From Oceanisphaera sp. IT1-181 (GTDB taxonomy: Bacteria > Pseudomonadota > Gammaproteobacteria > Enterobacterales > Aeromonadaceae): DNA of 64,000 bases. The notes beneath the pieces were generated by a model. It saw nothing but the letters and a program-made list of their open reading frames with translations, was not told where the DNA came from and ran no database searches. Both the position numbers and the translations under genes were made by a program. Every line of letters starts with the position of its first letter. Position 1 is the first letter of the stretch. Below, piece by piece: positions 34,155 to 41,711 of the stretch. The DNA lies in the NCBI RefSeq assembly GCF_033807535.1, contig NZ_CP136856.1, positions 1,793,001-1,857,000 on the forward strand, written 5' to 3'.

Positions 34155-35009
34155 ATGAAAACAAATGTATTAGCCTGTATTGACGGTTCCAAACACACCA
34201 CCACTGTGTGTGATTATGCGGCCTGGGCCAGCAGTCAGCTGGGTGCATCTTTAGTGTTATTGCATGTATTACCCAAATCCGAGCCCACTATGCTGTTTAG
34301 CATCAGTGGTGCTGCCAGCCTCACTCCACAAGATAACATTACTAAAGAACTGGTTGATCTAGACCAAAAACGCGAAGCCTTGGCCAAAGAGCACAGCCGC
34401 CAAGTACTGGAGCAAGCCAGTAATCATGTGGCAAGCAAAGGTTATGCAGCGCCGCGCACCATACAGCGCGTAGGCCGACTGGTTCATGAAATTGAACAAT
34501 ACGACGATTATTGCCAGTTATTGGTGATGGGCCGTCAAGGTGCCAATGAAGACGATCACGTGAGCCGCTTAGGTAGCCATGTAGAACAAGTTATCCGCAC
34601 CACCGACAAGCCTCTATTGCTGACTTGGGATGCGTTTACGCAGCCTCAAAAAATCATGCTCGCCTTCGATGGCAGTGACACCACCCGCAAAGGTGTGGAT
34701 ATGCTGGCGTCGTCTTTACTATTTCATGGCTTAGAATGCCATTTAGTGATGGTGGCCAGCCCAGATCCCCAGAACTTAGAACAGTTAGAATCTGCACGCT
34801 TGCAATTAGAAGTGGCCGGTTTAAACGTCACCTCGGCACTCTTGCAAGGTGATGTGAAGAAGAACTTACTGGCCTATCAAGACAAGCACGACATCGACCT
34901 AATGGTGATGGGCGCTTATGGCCATTCCCGCATCCGCCAGTGGTTGCTGGGCAGTATTACCGACTTGATGCTTAAAGAATCCACTAAGCCGCTGTTGATT
35001 TTACGATAA
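34155..35009 (+). CDS. Tandem-domain universal stress protein, paralogue of 33129
   Basis: This 284-residue double Usp protein has the motifs VLACIDGSKHT and IMLAFDGSDTT at the two first strands. The C-terminal ATP loop is GAYGHSRIRQWLLGS, and the N-domain loop is GRQGANEDDHVSRLGS. It shares the same layout with the preceding paralogue, including the GSHVE stretch and the C-terminal PLLILR, so the two arose by duplication. Start 34155 (GGGATGA upstream) is preferred; ATG 34146 is the alternative. It lies after a strong terminator and probably has its own promoter in 34031-34140. Confidence 0.87.
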   Translation: MKTNVLACIDGSKHTTTVCDYAAWASSQLGASLVLLHVLPKSEPTMLFSISGAASLTPQDNITKELVDLDQKREALAKEHSRQVLEQASNHVASKGYAAPRTIQRVGRLVHEIEQYDDYCQLLVMGRQGANEDDHVSRLGSHVEQVIRTTDKPLLLTWDAFTQPQKIMLAFDGSDTTRKGVDMLASSLLFHGLECHLVMVASPDPQNLEQLESARLQLEVAGLNVTSALLQGDVKKNLLAYQDKHDIDLMVMGAYGHSRIRQWLLGSITDLMLKESTKPLLILR

Positions 35010-35023
35010 GTGATCTTAAGATA

Positions 35024-35458
35024 ACCTGATTACGTATGACCCTCAGCCATGATGTGCGCTGTTTTGGTTTGTTCTTTTCTCGTATCCATACCCTGCTGCG
35101 ATATCAATACAAGCAAGGTGCAGCAAGGCTATTGCTTTGCGGTAGAGGCCGCTTTAGCTGGCCGGTTTTACGCAGTAAAACAAGAACCTACAAATCACAT
35201 CAATGTTAAACGAGGTGTGTTTTGTAGGTGCCTTTGTCAACGCCGTGCGGTTTGAAGATCTTGGTGGCGCTCCGCGCCACCGGCCAGCTACTCTTTACCT
35301 AAGACAAGGGCCTCTACGGTACAACGTTGTGAAATTTGGCGTGGTTGTGGGTCTTGAACGTATGGCCAGCAGGATATTCGACATACCTTTCTGTAACCTA
35401 TTGAATTCATTGATGCTGAATTTACTGAAACATAGCTGAGCTTTGTGGGTAATCAGGT
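35024..35458. mobile_element. MITE-like element, copy 1
   Basis: It is bounded by inverted ACCTGATTAC ends and flanked by AAGATA (35018-35023) and AAGATT (35459-35464), a likely 5-6 bp target duplication. About 50 bp at the left end (CCTCAGCCATGATG) and 80 bp at the right end (CTGTAACCTATTGAATTCAT, then GAGCTTTGTGGGTAATCAGG) match the second copy at 43467-43742. The centre differs and here carries the GTAGAGGCC composite repeat. No transposase is encoded, so it would be non-autonomous. Confidence 0.72.
35142..35316 (+). repeat. GTAGAGGCC composite palindromic repeat
   Basis: It runs from GTAGAGGCC to GGGCCTCTAC. About 150 bp are nearly identical in inverted orientation to 780-941. Inner hairpins are TTTTACGCAGTAAAA and GGTGGCGCTCCGCGCCACC. 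It looks like a REP-type unit enlarged by a second palindromic block. Confidence 0.8.
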
Positions 35459-35472
35459 AAGATTAAGACTTA

Positions 35473-35617
35473 TTTGCCACGCCTCTTTGTTGCGTGAGGC
35501 ACGGAAAAAGAAAGACAAGTCCGAAGAATGATAAATCATTAAGGGTAAGATCTTACCTCCTAAAAGCTCTATCACTCTTGCACTATTTCGTGCGTTCCGT
35601 GTTCTTCCGTGGCAAAA
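35473..35617 (+). repeat. GCCACGG-ended repeat element, divergent copy
   Basis: The left end is TTTGCCACGCCTC and the right end is TGCGTTCCGTGTTCTTCCGT followed by GGCAAAAATA. The right 30 bp match the copy at 60587 almost exactly, while the centre is diverged. It starts 15 bp after the end of the MITE-like element. Confidence 0.65.
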
Positions 35618-35684
35618 ATAGATCTAGCACTAGAACTTAAGGTTCATCTACAATGACTCTATATTTTAAGCGACACAAACCAAA

Positions 35685-35722
35685 ACGCCCCAGCGGGCTT
35701 AGCTCGCTGGGGCGTTTTTTAC
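35685..35722. terminator. Terminator, mainly for the incoming minus-strand ybiT
   Basis: ACGCCCCAGCG pairs with CGCTGGGGCGT around a GC-pairing loop. T runs are present on both strands (TTTTTT on plus, TTTTGG on minus). It lies about 30 bp past the ybiT stop. Confidence 0.85.
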
Positions 35723-35750
35723 TTAAGCGTGTTACTTAAATAAGACTAGC

Positions 35751-37343
35751 TTACAGCACGCCTTTCTCACGCAAGTACTCTTCGTAGCTGCCGCTAAAGT
35801 TACGCAGGCCATCTTCAGTGAGCTCTATAATACGGGTCGCCAGTGATGACACAAACTCACGGTCGTGAGACACGAAGATTAAGGTGCCAGGATACATTTC
35901 AAGGGCCATATTCAGTGATTCAATAGACTCCATATCCAAGTGGTTGGTAGGCTCATCCATCACTAAAATATTTGGCTTTTGCATCATCAGCTTGCCAAAC
36001 AGCATGCGACCTTGCTCACCACCGGACAACACCTTCACTTTTTTCTTAATGTCGTCTTGGCTAAACAGCAAACGACCCAGCACGCCACGTACGCTTTGCT
36101 CGTCGTCGTCGGCTTGCTGCCACTGGCTCATCCAATCAAACACCGTAATGTCCATATCGAAGTCACTGGCGTGATCCTGCGCGTAATAACCAATTTGAAC
36201 GTTTTCTGACCATTTACAGCGGCCGCTCATCGGCTTTAATTCACCCACCAGGGTTTTTGCCAGTGTGGTTTTACCGATACCGTTGGCACCCAAAATCGCG
36301 ATGCGCTCGCCCACTTCCACCAACACATTGAGGTCTTTTAACAGCACATTGCCGTCATAGCCTTGGCACATGTCTTCCAGTTCGAGCACATTACGATACA
36401 GCTTTTTATCTTGCTCAAAGCGCATAAAGGGGTGTTGACGGCTAGAGGCTTTCACTTCTTCCAAGACTATTTTGTCGATCTGCTTGGCACGTGACGTTGC
36501 CTGACGCGCTTTAGAGGCGTTGGCACTAAAGCGCGCTACAAACGACTGTAAGTCGGCAATTTGGGTTTTCTTCTTGGCGTTATCAGACATCAAACGCTCA
36601 CGGGCTTGATTAGACGCCAGCGTGTAGTTGTCGTAGTTGCCCGGATAAACGCGCAGCTCACCAAAGTCCAGATCCGCCATATGAGTACAGACACTGTTTA
36701 AGAAGTGACGGTCATGGGAAATAATGATCATGGTGCTGTTACGCTCGTTCAGCGCGCTTTCCAGCCAACGAATGGTGTCGATATCCAAGTTGTTGGTCGG
36801 CTCATCGAGCAGCAACACTTCTGGATCAGAGAACAGCGCTTGTGCCAATAACACTCGCAGCTTTAAGCCCGGTGCCACTTCGCTCATGGGGCCGGTATGC
36901 TGCTCTAACGCTATGCCTACGCCTAATAACAGTTCACTGGCACGAGATTCGGCGGTGTAACCGTCGAATTCGGCCACTTCGCCTTCAAGCTCAGCGGCAC
37001 GCATGTACATTTCGTCGGTGGCTTCAAGGTTGGCATAAATCGCATCGCGCTCATGAAGCGCTGCCCACAATTCAGTGTGGCCCATCATCACCACGTCCAG
37101 CACTCGGTACTCTTCATAGGCGAATTGATCTTGGCGCAGCTTACCTAGACGCTCATTGACATCTAAGCTCACGTGACCGGCACTGGGTTCCAGATCGCCA
37201 CCCAAAATTTTCATGAAGGTAGACTTGCCACAGCCGTTGGCGCCAATCAGGCCATAACGATTACCGTCGCCAAATTTAACGGAGATATTTTCAAACAGCG
37301 GCTTAGCGCCAAATTGCATGGTGATATTATTGGTGGAAATCAA
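35751..37343 (-). CDS. ybiT: ABC-F family ATPase YbiT
   Basis: This 530-residue soluble protein has two ABC ATPase domains and no membrane part. Walker A is GANGCGKSTF (about 34-43) and GANGIGKTTL (about 352-361). ABC signatures are degenerate in the first half (EVAPGLKLRVLLAQAL) and normal in the second (LSGGEQGRMLFGKLM). Walker B is VLLLDEPTNNLD and ILVMDEPTNHLD. The linker (about 255-305) is rich in Lys/Arg and would reach the ribosome peptidyl-transferase region as in EttA relatives. Length equals E. coli YbiT. ABC-F proteins adjust translation or protect ribosomes from drugs; which applies here is unknown. Confidence 0.93.
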   Translation of the reverse strand: MISTNNITMQFGAKPLFENISVKFGDGNRYGLIGANGCGKSTFMKILGGDLEPSAGHVSLDVNERLGKLRQDQFAYEEYRVLDVVMMGHTELWAALHERDAIYANLEATDEMYMRAAELEGEVAEFDGYTAESRASELLLGVGIALEQHTGPMSEVAPGLKLRVLLAQALFSDPEVLLLDEPTNNLDIDTIRWLESALNERNSTMIIISHDRHFLNSVCTHMADLDFGELRVYPGNYDNYTLASNQARERLMSDNAKKKTQIADLQSFVARFSANASKARQATSRAKQIDKIVLEEVKASSRQHPFMRFEQDKKLYRNVLELEDMCQGYDGNVLLKDLNVLVEVGERIAILGANGIGKTTLAKTLVGELKPMSGRCKWSENVQIGYYAQDHASDFDMDITVFDWMSQWQQADDDEQSVRGVLGRLLFSQDDIKKKVKVLSGGEQGRMLFGKLMMQKPNILVMDEPTNHLDMESIESLNMALEMYPGTLIFVSHDREFVSSLATRIIELTEDGLRNFSGSYEEYLREKGVL

Positions 37344-37579
37344 GAAGCAAACTCACAATTAACGAACGAAGAAGACAGGCGTGTACGCCGAAGGAGGATA
37401 ATGATACCGACAGTCGAGGAGAAGTTCAAAGAATGGGCAAATTTATCGCGTTAAATACCCGCCTTCAAAGCCAGAGCGCACCCTAACTCTGATTAAATAG
37501 GCATAAGACAAGATTTTTTATACTATATCGCTATATTTGAAATTTGAAATCACATGTTCAGCCACCAAGGGAGAGTCAG

Positions 37580-38392
37580 GTGCACGAAACAAACATTAAC
37601 CGCCAGCTATTGATCGAAGTGGAAGCCATCGCCCGTGCAGCGGGGGCCGCCATCATGGATATTTACAGTCGCCCGATTGCTGTGACGGAGAAGGCAGATC
37701 AATCGCCGCTGACCGAAGCCGACCAAGCCGCCCATCATTTGATTGAGCAGCAACTGGGCCGCTTGTCCCCTACTTTGCCAGTATTATCAGAAGAAGACAC
37801 CGCCGCCTTTGCCGGTGCCGATGCACAAGGCCGTTATTGGTTGATAGACCCGCTGGATGGCACCAAAGAATTTATTAAACGCAACGGCGAATTCACCGTT
37901 AACATCGCCCTTATCGAGCAAGGCAAGTCGGTATTAGGCGTGGTCTATGCGCCGGCGTTAGAAGTCTGCTACCGCGCCGCCGTGGGGTTAGGCGCAGAGA
38001 AAATTGACGCACAGGGGCAACGAACGCCACTTAAGGTCGCTACTCATCAAGCAAACAGCCCGTGGCGCTTAGTGGGCAGTCGCTCTCATGCCGGTGACGC
38101 CATGCCCGCACTGCTCGCGCAATTAGGCGAGCATGAATTAGTGCCCATGGGCAGTTCACTTAAATTATGCTTAGTGGCAGAGGGCAGTGCCGATGTATAC
38201 CCGCGCTTGGGCCCCACATCCTTATGGGATACGGCGGCGGCGCAGTGCGTGGTCGAGCAAGCGGGCGGTACTGTGGTGCAGTTGAATGGCGAGACACTCA
38301 GTTACGCCAATACCAAACAGTTACTTAACCCCTACTTCTTAGTACTGGGCAAAAACCGGCAAGATTGGCCGTCATTATTTTTAGATAAGTAA
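37580..38392 (+). CDS. cysQ: 3'(2'),5'-bisphosphate nucleotidase CysQ
   Basis: This 270-residue inositol-monophosphatase-fold enzyme hydrolyses PAP, the by-product of sulfate assimilation, to AMP. Metal-binding motifs are LSEEDT (about 71-76), WLIDPLDGTKEFI (about 91-103) and LGPTSLWDTAAAQCV (about 213-227). KADQSPLTEAD is the usual N-terminal lid motif. The GTG start at 37580 has GGGAG seven bases upstream; a TTG at 37544 would add 12 residues without family support. It is divergent from ybiT. The SulP carrier about 4.5 kb away could be related if it carries sulfate, but this is speculative. Confidence 0.92.
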   Translation: MHETNINRQLLIEVEAIARAAGAAIMDIYSRPIAVTEKADQSPLTEADQAAHHLIEQQLGRLSPTLPVLSEEDTAAFAGADAQGRYWLIDPLDGTKEFIKRNGEFTVNIALIEQGKSVLGVVYAPALEVCYRAAVGLGAEKIDAQGQRTPLKVATHQANSPWRLVGSRSHAGDAMPALLAQLGEHELVPMGSSLKLCLVAEGSADVYPRLGPTSLWDTAAAQCVVEQAGGTVVQLNGETLSYANTKQLLNPYFLVLGKNRQDWPSLFLDK

Positions 38393-38452
38393 TCGCTCAT
38401 AACTCCTGTGGAACTTTCGGTTAGCCGATAGTTTTCCCTTTAGAAACTCAAG

Positions 38453-38624
38453 ATTTTTTGCCACGGAATCCACTGAACCCACTGAAAAATAGTGATCAGA
38501 TCTGAAAGTGAACTTTATGGTAAGAGCCAAACACAAGTACATCACAGGAGAGGTTCTTACCCATCAAAGGTTTTTAGGCTCTTGTCGCACGTGAACTGCG
38601 TCCGTGCGTTCCGTGGCAAAGAAG
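38453..38624 (+). repeat. GCCACGGAA-ended repeat element, best-preserved copy
   Basis: The left end TTTTTTGCCACGGAATCCAC and the right end GCGTTCCGTGGCAAA are inverted. The centre includes AGTGATCAGATCTGAAAGTG and GGTAAGAGCCAAACACAAG, shared with 60587 and 5143. It lies between convergent genes cysQ and the stress protein. Confidence 0.8.
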
Positions 38625-38672
38625 ATCTTTAATTTAATGTTTAATGTTGAATGACAGATAAGACAAACAAAA

Positions 38673-38699
38673 ACACCGAGCCTAAACTCGGTGTTTTTT
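38673..38699. terminator. Rho-independent terminator
   Basis: ACACCGAG pairs with CTCGGTGT around CCTAAA. Six Ts follow on plus and several A's precede it, so it could serve cysQ and, in part, the convergent stress gene. Confidence 0.85.
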
Positions 38700-38700
38700 C

Positions 38701-38777
38701 CTCACGCCTCACGCCTCACGCCTCACGCCTCACGCCTCACGCCTCACGCCTCACGCCTCACGCCTCACGCCTCACGC
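38701..38777 (+). repeat. Eleven perfect copies of heptamer CTCACGC
   Basis: There are 77 bp of exact CTCACGC repeats with no variant copy, ending five bases before the stop codon of the minus-strand stress protein. Perfect identity suggests recent or active slippage. Confidence 0.97.
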
Positions 38778-38782
38778 AGAAA

Positions 38783-39643
38783 TTATCTCGCCACTAATAC
38801 GTCACAGGGCAAGGTACTTAAGAAGGCGGTGGCCACGCTGCCGATCAGTAAGCGACTGATGCCTTGGCGGCCGTGAGTGCCAAGGACTAATAATTGCGGT
38901 CTGTGCAATTCTACGGCTTCGGTTAAACGCTGCTGGGCATTACCGGTCAGCACTTGGCTTTCAATACGGCTTTGGTCATCATCCGCTAAAAAATACGCCA
39001 TTTCGCTGGCGATTTCTTGCTCTAAGCGTGCCTTCTTCTCGGCTAATAGCGTGTCCAGATCGTCTTGGTCGTAGCGTACAAAGCCCATAAAGGGTGGATC
39101 GCAAACGTGCACCAGATTCACTTTCGCCTCCGGCGCCAACCATAAACCGGCTTGCAGCGCATGATGGGAACTGCGTGAAAAATCCGTGGCGGCCATTACG
39201 TGCAGATAAGGCTCAACAGAGTCGGTGCTCACCATCAGCAGCGGAATATCACAGTGACGTAACAAGCGCTCCGCCGTGGTGCCCACAAACAAATCCCGCA
39301 ACGGCTCAATGTGATGGCGGCCTACAATTAATAAATCCGCTTGTGACTGGCTAATATATTTCGCCAGTGCCTGATGGGGCTTGCCCAATATCACTTGATA
39401 ACAACTGTGGGCTTTAAGCTCCGATGGCAACAACTCAAACAAAGACTGCAGTGCGGTCTCTGCCGCTTGTTTTAGCCGATGGCGCACCGAAATTTCCACC
39501 ATGGGCTCATACAGAGTCAAGGCATCATCCACCACATGCACTAAATGCAGTTTTGCCTGCAAGCGCGCCGCAAGCTCCACCGCCCTTTTCACCACTAAGA
39601 TGGAGCCAGATTCCAAATCGATTGCAGCTAGCAGCGTTTTCAC
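38783..39643 (-). CDS. Tandem-domain universal stress protein (UspE-like)
   Basis: This 286-residue protein has two Usp folds. Strand-1 motifs are LLAAIDLESGSI and VMAATDFSRSS. The C-terminal ATP loop GTHGRQGISRLLIGS is canonical. The first loop, GRHHIEPLRDLFVGT, has lost the second glycine and may not bind ATP. It is only distantly related to the pair at 33129 and 34155. The start is GTG 39643, with AGGA upstream and immediate similarity to the family; a longer frame begins at 39679. Its terminator region contains the heptamer array. Confidence 0.87.
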   Translation of the reverse strand: MKTLLAAIDLESGSILVVKRAVELAARLQAKLHLVHVVDDALTLYEPMVEISVRHRLKQAAETALQSLFELLPSELKAHSCYQVILGKPHQALAKYISQSQADLLIVGRHHIEPLRDLFVGTTAERLLRHCDIPLLMVSTDSVEPYLHVMAATDFSRSSHHALQAGLWLAPEAKVNLVHVCDPPFMGFVRYDQDDLDTLLAEKKARLEQEIASEMAYFLADDDQSRIESQVLTGNAQQRLTEAVELHRPQLLVLGTHGRQGISRLLIGSVATAFLSTLPCDVLVAR

Positions 39644-39878
39644 ATTTACGTTCCTTGTCTCAAAGTGCTGTGATGCCAAAGGGCTGATTACCTTTCATTA
39701 TTACTCAGCATTCCTCCTTTAGGAGATAAAAGCAAATTATGCGCTAAGGCCGGTTGGCCGCGGGCTTAGCAGGGAAGACATTGGCTAAATACGCGGCAAT
39801 TTAACCGGCTTTTTATTCTCCTACTGCCTGCTTTGGTTTACACTAGCCAGTCTTTGAATGCCCCAGTTAGGAGTTTGA

Positions 39879-40328
39879 GTGTTAACAGCAGAAACTGCCA
39901 TGCGTTGGCTTAGCGCCAGCTACATAGAACATTACGTGTGTGAAAACTGTCACGGCATTCATTTATCTGAACTGCAAGAACTGGAAGGCGTATTGGAAAG
40001 CCGACTGTTCGTGGAGCAAGAAGGCGCGCTCTTAACCAGCGAAATCGAAATCAGACCCACGGCACTTTTGGTGCTGGTGGCTGAATTAGGCCGTCTCAAC
40101 ATGAATTATCCCAGCCTTAAAGTGTTTGTCGACATCGTAGACGATAATCTGCCGCGCTTAATCGTCGCCGATTACATGCACACTCAAGCGGGACTGGATG
40201 AATCTCAGTTTATCTGGATAGTGCAACAGACAGTGATGGCCACTCAGCAGTTATTGTTTGAAATTGGTGAGCTGGGCTTTTTAATGCAAGACGAAGAACC
40301 CAGTAAGCTGCCCTCGGCGGTGCACTAA
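39879..40328 (+). CDS. YbjN domain protein
   Basis: This 149-residue acidic cytoplasmic protein has the YbjN fold pattern, which resembles type III secretion chaperones: an N-terminal helix, VCENCHGIHLSELQ, a sheet region with FVDIVDDNLPRLIVADYM, and a C-terminal helix. A CxxC pair (CENC, residues 20-23) could bind metal or be redox-active. The GTG start at 39879 follows TTAGGAG. Function is unknown; E. coli YbjN affects motility and stress responses. A large inverted repeat lies just downstream. Confidence 0.75.
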   Translation: MLTAETAMRWLSASYIEHYVCENCHGIHLSELQELEGVLESRLFVEQEGALLTSEIEIRPTALLVLVAELGRLNMNYPSLKVFVDIVDDNLPRLIVADYMHTQAGLDESQFIWIVQQTVMATQQLLFEIGELGFLMQDEEPSKLPSAVH

Positions 40329-40348
40329 CTCCACTGTGGGTCATAACC

Positions 40349-40434
40349 AAACGAGCCTAGGCATCGCATCTAGTGAACAAGCGCTAATGAACAAGCACTG
40401 ATGCATGAGTGCTAATCAAACACTAGGCTCGTTT
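40349..40434 (+). other. Spaced inverted repeat after the YbjN gene
   Basis: AACGAGCCTAG at 40350-40360 is repeated inverted as CTAGGCTCGTT at 40423-40433. The region between contains GCACTGATGCATGAGTGC, which also folds. It could end the transcript, though no T run follows. From 40435 to 40860 I see no gene; a 65-codon frame there has no family features. Confidence 0.45.
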
Positions 40435-40876
40435 GAGTAATATATTAAGCGCCAACGCTGCGCCCCCTCCCCCACTAACTGTACCTATCCTTTCCGACCT
40501 TCTCTGTTAGACCTCCTGTTACTAGAAAAATCCGACAAGCAAAACGGCTTAGTCGCATACACAGCGATTAATTGCCGCCTGCACGGACTGCCTAGCTTGG
40601 TCGTTACTGAAATACATTGATGGCGGAATTTCTTAGGTGCGTGGTAATCCTGAGTTAGCCAAATCTTTGTTTAATCTGCATTTTTTGTATTTAACCCATA
40701 TAAGGGCTATGTTGATGGCTGCCATGGTCGTTAGCGAGCTGGCCGCAGTAAAAATAAGAGTTAGGCACGAGCAATGCAGACGCGCTGCACATGCAAATTT
40801 TCTTTCTGGCTACCCGAGTCGCTATCAGTGTTAATAGGCGCTCTTAAAAGCGGGGTGCACACCTGGAGGGTTAAAC

Positions 40877-41515
40877 GTGAATGCAGTTGTAGGACTTGAA
40901 TTAGATTTTACCAACATCATAGAGGCGTTAGCAGGATCTGGCATTGGCATTTTCCCTGACTTTATTGATAGCAATATTGTGGCCAGCTTACGCCACGATC
41001 TGCTTACCTTGCCTGCGGGCGAGCTCACCCCTGCCGCCATTGGCCGTGAACGACACCAGCAAACCAATGAGCGCGTACGCAGTGATAAAACTCGCTGGCT
41101 GGAAGGCGACACCCCCATTCAACTTTATTACTTGTCTTTGATGACACGTTTAAAGCAGGCGTTGAATCGACAATTATTCTTGGGCCTCAAAGATTACGAG
41201 TGCCACTATGCCTTGTATCAAAGCGGCGACTTTTATAAGAAGCATCTGGATGCCTTTCGTGGGCGCGGCAATCGGCGCATCACCACAGTGCTCTATCTCA
41301 ATGAAGACTGGCATGCCAGCCATGGCGGTGAGTTATTAGTGTACCCAGAGCAAAGCGCGGACGTGCTGCATCGTGTCTTGCCCACCGCCGGTACCTTGGT
41401 ATGTTTTTTATCGGAAAACTTTCCTCATGAAGTGCTGCCCGCCCACCGCGACCGCATGAGCATCGCCGGCTGGTTTCGCATTGACGATCCTATCGCACCC
41501 ACCGTAATGCTGTAA
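40877..41515 (+). CDS. 2OG-Fe(II) oxygenase (prolyl 4-hydroxylase-like)
   Basis: This 212-residue double-stranded beta-helix dioxygenase has iron ligands in HLDAF (His and Asp, about residues 119-121) and FPHEVLPA (His about 179). The 2-oxoglutarate-binding Arg is in RMSIAGWFR, and YALYQSGDFYKKHLD and TTVLYLNEDW are family blocks. Proteins of this type in Gammaproteobacteria hydroxylate prolyl or other residues, sometimes on ribosomal proteins or EF-Tu; the target is unknown here. The GTG start has GGAGGG six bases upstream. It is a single-gene unit before asnB. Confidence 0.87.
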   Translation: MNAVVGLELDFTNIIEALAGSGIGIFPDFIDSNIVASLRHDLLTLPAGELTPAAIGRERHQQTNERVRSDKTRWLEGDTPIQLYYLSLMTRLKQALNRQLFLGLKDYECHYALYQSGDFYKKHLDAFRGRGNRRITTVLYLNEDWHASHGGELLVYPEQSADVLHRVLPTAGTLVCFLSENFPHEVLPAHRDRMSIAGWFRIDDPIAPTVML

Positions 41516-41711
41516 TTGACCGAATTATGAATTAACGAATATGTAAAAAATAGCCTATTATTTTATCAATTCGCCTTAATTAACCACTATTAATGAGGAT
41601 CTAAAAACATAGTGGCGTTATTTTTACTTTTTATCCATTTCAACTTTCCATCCTACTGTGACTCTGCCAACCTAAATTTACGGTACAGAGCCACAAATTA
41701 AGGATGATGAT

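Noticed and set aside
35142..35316. tRNA or other known structured RNA gene
   Set aside because: It folds strongly but has no cloverleaf or TPsiC-like sequence, and its copies behave as repeats.
40637..40834. 65-codon frame before the oxygenase gene
   Set aside because: No ribosome binding site or recognisable motif; the region is otherwise non-coding.
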